Positions 32,925 through 41,190 of a DNA stretch of 64,000 nt are shown in pieces. A program made the translations under genes and the position numbers. How positions within the stretch are numbered: position 1 is the first letter of the stretch; every line of letters starts with the position of its first letter. A model generated the notes under the pieces. It was given only the letters and a program-made list of their open reading frames with translations, made no database searches and was not told the origin of the DNA. The DNA is from CAYVFC01 sp964450715. GTDB lineage: Bacteria > Myxococcota_A > Polyangia > Polyangiales > JAFGIB01. The stretch covers positions 1 to 64,000 of the forward strand of contig CAYVFC010000008.1 of NCBI GenBank assembly GCA_964450715.1. The letters run 5' to 3'.

Positions 32925-34424
32925 CTACTGCCCCCAGACGAACAGTACGGCGCAGCCCAGCACGGCATCCTGTACCGCCATCATGAAGGAATCGCGATAA
33001 CGCCTGGCCGATATGATGAAGAACTGGGCCAACCCGCCGAACAGGAAAGCCCAGCCCAGCCAGACGTCCTGCAACATCCAGAAGCCGGCCAGGTGGGCGA
33101 GCGCGATAGAGACGGCCAGAAGCCACTGGGCGCGGCGCTTGCCCAGTACAGTAGCCAGATTCTTGATACCGGCGGCCCGGTCGCCCTCCACGTCCTTGAG
33201 ATCGATGACGTGCGCGCCCAGCGAGAAGCCGACCAGGATAACCAGAAAGGGCAAGGCGGGCACGCCGAGCATCTCGCCGTGCCAGAGGGTGAAACCGGCC
33301 AGGAAAGCCGCGGCGCTGTTGATACCGATCACGGTCTTGGATACGGCGCAGCGCACCTTGAGCCTGAGCGGAGGGGACGAGTAGACGAAGTAGGTTAGGC
33401 CGAATATAGAGACGAACCAGAGCGTGCTGTAACTGGCCGCCCAGGCCGTGGCTAGCGCCGCGGCCAGCACCCACCAGGAGAGCCGCAGGTATCGGTCCGG
33501 ATCCAGCGCGCCCGTCGCCAGGGGGCGGCCCGGATCGTTGATGCGATCGATCTCGATGTCGTAGTAATTGTTTACCATGACCGAGTAAACCCAGATCAGC
33601 AAGATGCCCACCAGGCCGAGAAAGCAGCTTAATACCTGCTCCAGCTTCAGCGGCTGGGACGCCTCGGCGAAGCCTAGACCGAGTAAAAAGAGCAGTAGAA
33701 AATGAAGCGCCCGCAGGAAACGCGAGTCCCTGGCGATGGGCCGGAAGGTCTCGGGCGCGCTCCAGGAGCTGATCAGAAGCGCATCCAGGGCGATAATGAG
33801 GGTGTATGTCTTGAAGTACAGGAAGTTCCCGCGAGCCAGCTCTATCTCGAGTACCTCGGCGAGGTATTGCAGCAGCGTTCCGATGGCGCAGTAGCAGAAC
33901 AGCAGAGTGTAGCCACACAAAACGCCGCCGATCGCCCTTACCCAGGATCCCGTAAAGGCGTGGACATAGAAAAAGCAAAGCAGCAGGACCACGCCCATCT
34001 CGATTCGCATGCCCGGCGTGATCCCGGACTGCTCTACCGGACCGAAATAAGTCAGGTAGCGAATGAATAGTTCGGCAGGCTCGAGGTTGTGCAGGTACGC
34101 GATTCGTAAACCGAGGTGCCGAAAGGCGACCGCATCGATGGTCGGAGCCAGCAAAACCAGCACGAAGGCGGGTAGCATGAGCCTGAGGACCTTGACCGGC
34201 GTCTTGCGGACGAAGGGCGCCAGCACCAGCGAAAGGGTCAGGACCAGGGCCAGATAAGAGAGCGAGAAATGGGCGTTCTTGGGTGCGGTGATCTCCTCCT
34301 GGAAGACAAAGCCCTCCAGCACGTTCCGAAGAGAGACCCAGAAGAAGAAACCGAGAAAAAAATAGGGCAACGGTACGGGTGACCGCTCGAAGCTTCCGGC
34401 CAGCCGTCGGATCCACGAGTACAC
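32925..34424 (-). CDS. UbiA-family prenyltransferase with extra N-terminal membrane domain
   Basis: About 499 residues. The C-terminal half (about 250-499) is a UbiA-type intramembrane prenyltransferase with both Asp-rich Mg2+ motifs: NNYYDIEIDRINDPGRPLAT and DLKDVEGDRAAGIKNLATVL. It transfers an isoprenoid chain to an acceptor. The N-terminal half (about 20-240) adds some six membrane segments of no recognised family, so the protein is nearly twice the usual length. The start is uncertain: the frame stays open to an ATG at 34541 that overlaps the divergent gene's start, and I prefer GTG at 34424, with a TATACT box nearby. Confidence 0.85.
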   Translation of the reverse strand: MYSWIRRLAGSFERSPVPLPYFFLGFFFWVSLRNVLEGFVFQEEITAPKNAHFSLSYLALVLTLSLVLAPFVRKTPVKVLRLMLPAFVLVLLAPTIDAVAFRHLGLRIAYLHNLEPAELFIRYLTYFGPVEQSGITPGMRIEMGVVLLLCFFYVHAFTGSWVRAIGGVLCGYTLLFCYCAIGTLLQYLAEVLEIELARGNFLYFKTYTLIIALDALLISSWSAPETFRPIARDSRFLRALHFLLLFLLGLGFAEASQPLKLEQVLSCFLGLVGILLIWVYSVMVNNYYDIEIDRINDPGRPLATGALDPDRYLRLSWWVLAAALATAWAASYSTLWFVSIFGLTYFVYSSPPLRLKVRCAVSKTVIGINSAAAFLAGFTLWHGEMLGVPALPFLVILVGFSLGAHVIDLKDVEGDRAAGIKNLATVLGKRRAQWLLAVSIALAHLAGFWMLQDVWLGWAFLFGGLAQFFIISARRYRDSFMMAVQDAVLGCAVLFVWGQ

Positions 34425-34539
34425 CGGGGCAGTATACTTTATCGTCCCTCGGATGGTATCATAATTGAGGGTAATCGCCGCGGTCACAAGGGATGAACGG
34501 CGCGGCGTGCGCCAAAATTTACTTCGGCAGGTCCTGGTC

Positions 34540-37500
34540 ATGAACGCTTACCGTATCGCTTCGTTATCCCTACTCGCCTCCGTCCTTCTCACGGCCTCCT
34601 GCGGCGGTGAGAACGGTTCCCGCCCGCCCTCGGGCTTCGATGACCTCGATGGCGGTGACGAACCGGCTCGGGACGGCGGCCGGGACGCGGGGCGGGATTC
34701 CGGAAGCGAGAACGGCGGCGGTGGATCGGGTCCGGACGGCGGTCCGGTCGGCGGCCGGGACGCCGAGGTCGGGCCCTGCGGCCCGCGCGGTTGCGGCGAG
34801 GCCGGGGACGAGTGCAACCGGGCCTTCTGCAACCCGGATTCGGGCGAGTGCGAGGTCGAGCCGGTCGCGGACGGGACGCCCTGCGGGAACGCGAACAACA
34901 CGGTCTGCACGGCGCCGGACACCTGCCAGGACGGCGTATGCCGGGCGAACCACGCGCGAGCGGGCACGCCCTGCGGGGACCAGGGGTTGGATTGCCGCGA
35001 GGACGATGCCTGCGACGGCGAGGGGAGGTGCGAGGACAAGGGCTTATCCCCGGAGGGCGCGGCTTGCGGGGATCAGGCAGTGCCCTGCCACCACGACGAT
35101 AGCTGCGACGCCGAGGGCAACTGCATCGACCGGGGATACGCCGCGCAAGGCAGCGCCTGCGGCGACCAGACCGACAACGCCTGCGACAACCCTAATACCT
35201 GCAACCGGTACGGCACCTGCCTGGACAACTTCGAGCCGGCCGACACCGCCTGCGGGGACCAGGGCATGGAGTGCACCCTGGACGACTTCTGCAATGGCAG
35301 CGGCGTCTGCGTGGACCGGGGCCAGCGCGAAGCGGGAACGCCCTGCGGCGACCCGTCGGAGAGCGAGTGCGACCACGCCGACACCTGTGACGGCGAGGGG
35401 GATTGCAACGAGAACATCGATCCGCCCGGGGCGCCCTGCGGCGATCCGACCGACCACGCCTGCAACGGCGCGGATACCTGTAACGGCGCCGGCGTATGCC
35501 TGGACAACCTGGCGCCCGAGAACGCGCCCTGCGGCGACCGGGGGATACCGTGCCGCTATGACGACTCCTGCAACGACAGCGGGTTTTGCGTTGACAGCGG
35601 GTGGTGGCCCAATGGCACGCCCTGCGGCAGCAACGCCGACACGGCTTGCGACAACCCGGATACCTGCAACGCGACCGGTAGCTGCCAGGGCAACTACGAA
35701 CCGCCGGGAACGCCGTGCGGGGACGCTTCTTCCGATGCGTGCGACGCGCCCGACTCCTGCAACGGCGCCGGGGGATGCGCGACCAACGCAAAACCGCCCG
35801 GCACGCCCTGCGGGGACGCCTCGTCCGACCAGTGCGACAGGCCCGACTCCTGCGACATCGACGGTAACTGCCTGGACAACCACGAAGCGCCCGGCGCTCC
35901 CTGCGGGGATCAGGGGGTAGAGTGCCACAACGACGACGAATGCGACGGATCAGGGGGGTGCACTGACAACGGTCTGGTGGAACCGGGGACCGAATGCGGC
36001 AACCCCAACGACACGGCGTGCGACAATCCCGACACCTGCGATGAGGTCGGCGAGTGCTTGCAGAACTACGAAGCGCCCGGCTTTCCCTGCCGGGCCCAGG
36101 GCGTCGAATGCCAGAACGACGACGAATGCGACGGCCTGGGGGTGTGTATCGACAACGGGCCGGCCGCGCCCGGGACGCCTTGCGGGGACGCCTCGTCCGA
36201 CCAGTGCGACAGCCCGGACACCTGTAACGGCGCTGGGTTGTGCCAGGACAACTTCGAAGCGATGGGCGTTCCTTGCGGAAGCCAGGGCGTGGAGTGCCGG
36301 AACGACGACACCTGCAACGGCCAGGGCGCGTGTGTAGACAACGGGCCGGCGCCCCCCGGTACGCCGTGCGGAGATGAAGTCGGCTCGGAATGTGATTACG
36401 GTGATGTTTGCGACGCCGAGGGTGTATGCGACGACAATTTGGCGCCGCCTGGCGCGCCTTGCGGCGATCAGTCGGTCGAATGCCAGAACGACGACGAGTG
36501 CGACGGCCTGGGCGGTTGTACCGACAACGGTCCGGCGTCGCCCGGCGCTCCTTGCGGCGACCAGAATGTACCGTGCCATGTGGACGACACCTGCGATGGC
36601 TCCGGCGGTTGCGACGACAACGGCCTTCTAGCACCGGGAGAACCATGCGGAGACCAGACCGATACCGAATGCGACGATCCCAACACCTGCAGTGCCGCCG
36701 GTAACTGCCTGAACAACTTCGTCACATCGGGAGAGCCGTGCGGAGACCAGACCGATACCGAATGTGATGACCCCAATACCTGCAGCGGCGGAGGAGCTTG
36801 CTTAGACAACCACGCCCACCTGGGGGCCCCTTGCGGAGATCAGGGCGTAATCTGTCATATCGACGACACCTGCGACGGAGAGGGCAGCTGCCAGGACAAC
36901 CGGTTGGCCGTAGACGGATCGGCTTGCGGCGATCAGAGCGATAGCGAATGCAATCACCCGGATACTTGTAACGAATATGGCGAGTGTGCTGACAACATCG
37001 AGTCCGTCGGCGCGCCGTGCGGGGACCAGGGCATTCTGTGCCTTGAAGACGATGCCTGTACCGACGGCGGGGTCTGCGTCGATCAAGGGATCACCCCGGA
37101 CTGCCGGGCCCCGGTGACCGGATCCGTGGTCAATACCGGGGGCGATCCGCTCCAGGATGTCGTTGTCGAGGTGTTGGACATCGAACCGCCGAGCGCTACG
37201 TCCACCGACGAATTCGGGGATTTCGAGCTCCTCACCCCCATGGGCGAAGATGTGCTATTCCGTTATGGGGACACGACCGGATACTGGGGCGAGATAGAAG
37301 TCTTAAGCTTTATTCCGCCCGACCCGGATCTGGGCGTTCGGCAACTCTTAAGCGACGCCGAAGCGAATACGGTCGCCGATAGTGTCGATGGTATAGCGCC
37401 GCTCGATCCCGGAAAAGGAATCGTGATCGTACTAATGACCGGCGCGTCTGGCCTGGGCGGTGAGTACGCCACATTAAGTGCAGCCAGCGAACCGGCTTTC

Positions 37501-37719
37501 GTCCAAGACGACACATCCGCCTTCGTTGTGTCTCCGATCTTGCTAGCCGACGGCGGAGACCGTATCTACTTCGTTAACGTCGACGTCGGAACGACCGTCG
37601 TCACGGTCGGCGGAGCCGACGGCGTGAACACCTGCGATCTGGCCAGCACCTCGGTAACCGACTGGCCAGTATACGCTCACGCCATCACCTGGGCAGAAGC
37701 CGTTTGCACGCCTCTCTAG
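34540..37719 (+). CDS. Cysteine-rich lipoprotein with 24 four-cysteine repeats
   Basis: A 1059-residue lipoprotein. The signal segment ends LLASVLLTASC (lipobox near residue 18), with a Gly/Asp/Arg linker to about residue 85. I count 24 repeats of about 31 residues with pattern CGDQ-x-C-x-DD-x-C-x-G-x-C. Two subtypes alternate: CGDQGVECxNDDECDGxGxC and CGDxxDxxCDNPDTCNxxGxC. Acidic residues clustered around the cysteines suggest Ca2+ or metal binding in a long stalk. From about residue 860 a carboxypeptidase-regulatory-like beta-sandwich (VTGSVVNTGGDPLQDVVVEV) and a further beta domain end the protein. Confidence 0.85.
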   Translation: MNAYRIASLSLLASVLLTASCGGENGSRPPSGFDDLDGGDEPARDGGRDAGRDSGSENGGGGSGPDGGPVGGRDAEVGPCGPRGCGEAGDECNRAFCNPDSGECEVEPVADGTPCGNANNTVCTAPDTCQDGVCRANHARAGTPCGDQGLDCREDDACDGEGRCEDKGLSPEGAACGDQAVPCHHDDSCDAEGNCIDRGYAAQGSACGDQTDNACDNPNTCNRYGTCLDNFEPADTACGDQGMECTLDDFCNGSGVCVDRGQREAGTPCGDPSESECDHADTCDGEGDCNENIDPPGAPCGDPTDHACNGADTCNGAGVCLDNLAPENAPCGDRGIPCRYDDSCNDSGFCVDSGWWPNGTPCGSNADTACDNPDTCNATGSCQGNYEPPGTPCGDASSDACDAPDSCNGAGGCATNAKPPGTPCGDASSDQCDRPDSCDIDGNCLDNHEAPGAPCGDQGVECHNDDECDGSGGCTDNGLVEPGTECGNPNDTACDNPDTCDEVGECLQNYEAPGFPCRAQGVECQNDDECDGLGVCIDNGPAAPGTPCGDASSDQCDSPDTCNGAGLCQDNFEAMGVPCGSQGVECRNDDTCNGQGACVDNGPAPPGTPCGDEVGSECDYGDVCDAEGVCDDNLAPPGAPCGDQSVECQNDDECDGLGGCTDNGPASPGAPCGDQNVPCHVDDTCDGSGGCDDNGLLAPGEPCGDQTDTECDDPNTCSAAGNCLNNFVTSGEPCGDQTDTECDDPNTCSGGGACLDNHAHLGAPCGDQGVICHIDDTCDGEGSCQDNRLAVDGSACGDQSDSECNHPDTCNEYGECADNIESVGAPCGDQGILCLEDDACTDGGVCVDQGITPDCRAPVTGSVVNTGGDPLQDVVVEVLDIEPPSATSTDEFGDFELLTPMGEDVLFRYGDTTGYWGEIEVLSFIPPDPDLGVRQLLSDAEANTVADSVDGIAPLDPGKGIVIVLMTGASGLGGEYATLSAASEPAFVQDDTSAFVVSPILLADGGDRIYFVNVDVGTTVVTVGGADGVNTCDLASTSVTDWPVYAHAITWAEAVCTPL

Positions 37720-38116
37720 GGGTCCTAGTTAACTAGTTGAACAAAACCGCACTTCGCGCGGCAGCTGATCCCACCTGATTCATTCGGCAACGCCGGCGGC
37801 TGTCGTAGCTAAAAAATAACAACTGCGACCTACCGATGATCGGGTTGCCTGTGTACCCACCCCTGGAAACGTTGCCGAACTCTTCAGCGAGTTGCAGCAA
37901 AGCCGGTTTTTTCGTGTACTATGGGAAAAGGTGGACATGTCGGTTTTCTCCCTCGGTCTTTTTGTGAGTTCGAGAGCTTCCATAATAACCGAAGAGACTG
38001 GGTGTCCGCCCGTCTTATACTTGATCCGTCTAGGCGGGGCTGTCAGACAAATACCGATCTACTTCAAACGGGAGACAGGGCAAACCAATCATGGACGACC
38101 GGGGGCGTAGGCACGC
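37720..38116. other. Intergenic region without a recognised gene
   Basis: Nearly 400 bp between the repeat lipoprotein and radical SAM protein 4. An open frame of 72 codons (from 37892) has no family features and no ribosome site I trust. No clear terminator or repeat is seen. Confidence 0.5.
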
Positions 38117-39562
38117 GTGGCATCGACCGAAGAAATACTGCTGGTAAACCCGCCCTTCCGGTACTTCGAGACGGACGTTGCCTCGCTCAACTACAAGAGG
38201 CCTCCTCTCGGGCTTCTCTACGTCGCCTCCTACGCGGAGGCTAAGCTCGGTGTAGACGTCGAGATCCTGGACGCCTATGCCGAAAACCTGTCCGTCGACG
38301 AAACCGTGTCCCGGCTAAGGCAGCGCCATCGCGATATCATCGGATTCACGGTCACCACGCCAACCGTCACCGCGGTGGACAAGATGATAGCTACGCTGCG
38401 AGCGGAAACGGCTTCTCGCGATACGCTGTTTGTTGTCGGAGGTCCTCACGTCACGCTCTGCCCACAGGAACCGCCGCTACCGGCAGATTTTTTCGTCGTT
38501 GGAGAGGGCGAAGCAACCTTCGTGGATATCGTCCGATACCGGAGAGGGGAGTTGCGTCCGGAGAATATCCGAGGCGTTTACTTCCGGACGGGCACCCCAG
38601 CCATGACCCGGACCGCTCCGCGGGAGCTAGTTGCTGATCTGGACGACCTGCCGATACCAGATCGCTCGAAGATCAAGGCGGAGCTCTACGGTCATATATT
38701 TACCTATGCGGCCAAGGGGGCTCTGTTCACTACCGTATTTACGTCGAGGGGATGTAGCTATCGCTGTGCTTTTTGCGGCAACGAGAAGCTGTGGGGAGGG
38801 CAGGTACGACGCCGATCGATCGCCAAGGTAGCGGAGGAACTCGAAGCGCTCCTTTCCCAGGGATACCGCCTGGTGTTTTTTGACGATGACGACTTCCTTT
38901 CTTCCAGGCAGTTCGCGTACGGCTTGCTTCGGGAAATCATCGACAGGAGACTGGAATTCAAGTGGGTGTGCCACGCCCGGGTGGCGTTCTACGACGATGG
39001 ATTGCTGGAACTGATGTCTCGCGCGGGCTGCGTCGAGGCGCAGATCGGCGTGGAATCCTTCAACGAGAGGGCGTTGCAGGCCGCGGACAAGGAGATCCGG
39101 ACCGACCGAATAGGTGAATGCATCTCGCGGTTCCAGCGCCACGGCATTAATGTCTGGGCGACTTTGATCATCGGATTGCCGGAAGAAGATCTGTGCTCGC
39201 TGGAACAATCGATCGATCGGTTGATCGAAGCCGATCCTTTTTATGCAACCTTCATCATGTTGCTGCCTTTCCCGGGCACCAGGATATTCGATCTTTACCG
39301 GGAGAAGGGCTATCTCATCACCGAGGACTGGGAAAGATATACTTGGCACGGCAATCCCGTGTTCCGCACCGACAAGCTTTCGCCGCGAGACATGATCCAG
39401 TTCAGAAAGCGCGCCTATAGAAGATTCTATTTTCGAGGCAGGGCCTTCGCCCGCTACCTACGGGTCCTGTATCGATACGGGATGTACCGGTCGATGTTGA
39501 AGAACCTTTTTCGGTTCGTGTATTTCTCGTTTCCGGAAACGATGGGAGGGAAAGACGGATAG
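38117..39562 (+). CDS. B12-binding-type radical SAM protein 4
   Basis: A 481-residue protein. The cobalamin-domain motifs are RPPLGLLYVASYAEAKLG, DIIGFTVTTPTVTAVDK, VVGGPHVTLCPQEP and FVVGEGEATFVDIV. The cluster cysteines are C213, C217 and C220 (SRGCSYRCAFC), followed by FFDDDDF, EAQIGVESFNERAL and IIGLPEEDL. The C terminus has RKRAYRRFYFRGRAFARYLR, matching protein 2. It starts at GTG 38117 behind GGGGGCG. The next radical SAM gene follows on the same strand after 162 bp. Confidence 0.9.
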   Translation: MASTEEILLVNPPFRYFETDVASLNYKRPPLGLLYVASYAEAKLGVDVEILDAYAENLSVDETVSRLRQRHRDIIGFTVTTPTVTAVDKMIATLRAETASRDTLFVVGGPHVTLCPQEPPLPADFFVVGEGEATFVDIVRYRRGELRPENIRGVYFRTGTPAMTRTAPRELVADLDDLPIPDRSKIKAELYGHIFTYAAKGALFTTVFTSRGCSYRCAFCGNEKLWGGQVRRRSIAKVAEELEALLSQGYRLVFFDDDDFLSSRQFAYGLLREIIDRRLEFKWVCHARVAFYDDGLLELMSRAGCVEAQIGVESFNERALQAADKEIRTDRIGECISRFQRHGINVWATLIIGLPEEDLCSLEQSIDRLIEADPFYATFIMLLPFPGTRIFDLYREKGYLITEDWERYTWHGNPVFRTDKLSPRDMIQFRKRAYRRFYFRGRAFARYLRVLYRYGMYRSMLKNLFRFVYFSFPETMGGKDG

Positions 39563-39724
39563 TAGCGGACTCCAGGAATCGCCACCGGAATATCGCGCAG
39601 GCGAGCGACCCGTGCGAGGGGGTCCGTTCCAGTTGCGGTTCCCTGGTGCGTCGCGAATGTTAGTCGCTTCCCTCAACGGTCCCGAGGTGTTCCGGGTGGC
39701 GGCGTCGCAGGAGCGTGAAGGCTC

Positions 39725-41131
39725 GTGAGTCGAAAAGCAGTCGAAAACCGGAACGCTTGGATACTGCTCGTGTCGCCGGGGCGGGCGTTGACCACCAGTC
39801 CGCCCCTGGGGCTGCTCAGCCTGGCGGCGGCGCTGGAGAGTGCCGGGTTTCGCGTACGCCTATCCGAGCCTTCGGTGGACGGAAGCGACGTCGAGGAGAT
39901 TCTGGAGCATGCATCCGTTCGTCCCCTGCTGGTAGGCGTGACGGCCCGCACATCGAGCTTCCACGACCTACTGTCCGTCGTGCGAAAGGTGAGGAACCGG
40001 GCGCGCGGAACGCCGATCGTCATCGGAGGCGTTCACGTTTCCGCGCTTCCGGAACGATCACTCGTCGAAGCGGGCGCGGACCTCGCGGTCCGGGGGGAAG
40101 GGGATCGGGTCATCGTGGTCATCTCCGAACGGCTATGGAAAATGCAGCCGCTCGAAACGCTGGTCGACGTGCCGGGGGTCTTCGTTCGGACGAGCGAAGG
40201 TACGGTGGTCGGTGGTGGTACTGCGGAACCGCCGGACCTCTCCCTTCTGCCCAGACCGGCCTGGCACCTGGTAGATCTGGATCGCTACAGCGAGATCCCC
40301 TGGCAGCTGGTTCGACGGGGCACTCGTGTCGCCCCCATCCTGACCTCCCGCGGCTGTCCCTACGCGTGCGTGTTCTGCGCATCGCCATCCGTCTGCGGTC
40401 GCCGCCTGCGCTTCCGTGATCCCGATGCGGTCGCCGACGAGGTCGAATGGCTGGTCCGCGAGAAAAATGTCGATGAGATCCATATTGCAGACGACAACTT
40501 CAACGCCAACCGATCGCACGCTTCCGCCGTCTGTCAGGCCCTGCTCCGACGCGGCCTGCGGGTGCCATGGAAGACGCCGAACGGGATTCGCGTGGATCGC
40601 CTCGACGAGCCGCTACTCGAACTGATGGTGGCTTCTGGTTGCTACCAACTCGGATTCGGCATCGAATCGGGCGTGCCCCGGATTCTCGCCAAGGCGAAGA
40701 AGGAACTCGACCTGGACAACGCCTTTCGAAATATCGAGCTGGCATCTAGAAAGGGGATCTCGACCTTCGGTTACTTCGTGGTGGGGCTACCCGGAGACAC
40801 TCTTTCTACGGTACGACAATCGATACGCTGGGCCGTGAACAGCGCACTGGATCACGTTCATGTTGCCCCCATGGTCCCCTATCCCGGTTCGGAAATCTTT
40901 CGCAAAATATCGGACGATCACCCACTGCGGCACGAATGGAGCAGGTATACACACCTGGTGACGTTTGACACCCCTACCATGACGGCATCCGAGATCCGGG
41001 TGTCCGTTCGGGAATTCTACCTCCGCTTCTACGCGCGCCCGTCTCGCGCCATGGGGCTCTGGCGCTCCCTGAGAAACACGTCGCTCGTCGCCTTTCTTCG
41101 TTTGGCCAAAGGCTACCTATACGAGTCCTGA
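39725..41131 (+). CDS. B12-binding-type radical SAM protein 5
   Basis: A 468-residue protein. The N-terminal domain has SPPLGLLSLAAALESAGFRV, LLVGVTARTSSFHDLL, VIGGVHVSALPERSL and LAVRGEGDRVIVVI. The cluster cysteines are C211, C215 and C218 (SRGCPYACVFC), then IADDNFNANRS, LGFGIESGVPRIL and VVGLPGDTLSTV. The C-terminal motif is VREFYLRFYARPSRAMGLW. The loop GEGDRVIVVI departs from the GEGExTF seen in the other four. Start GTG at 39725. Confidence 0.9.
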   Translation: MSRKAVENRNAWILLVSPGRALTTSPPLGLLSLAAALESAGFRVRLSEPSVDGSDVEEILEHASVRPLLVGVTARTSSFHDLLSVVRKVRNRARGTPIVIGGVHVSALPERSLVEAGADLAVRGEGDRVIVVISERLWKMQPLETLVDVPGVFVRTSEGTVVGGGTAEPPDLSLLPRPAWHLVDLDRYSEIPWQLVRRGTRVAPILTSRGCPYACVFCASPSVCGRRLRFRDPDAVADEVEWLVREKNVDEIHIADDNFNANRSHASAVCQALLRRGLRVPWKTPNGIRVDRLDEPLLELMVASGCYQLGFGIESGVPRILAKAKKELDLDNAFRNIELASRKGISTFGYFVVGLPGDTLSTVRQSIRWAVNSALDHVHVAPMVPYPGSEIFRKISDDHPLRHEWSRYTHLVTFDTPTMTASEIRVSVREFYLRFYARPSRAMGLWRSLRNTSLVAFLRLAKGYLYES

Positions 41132-41190
41132 CCCAGGAGCGTCCGATTTCTTGGTACCCACTACTACGAGACAACCCGAGCGTTTTCAGG

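Noticed and set aside
37892..38110. 72-codon open frame before radical SAM gene 4
   Set aside because: No signal peptide, domain or trustworthy ribosome site; composition does not suggest coding.
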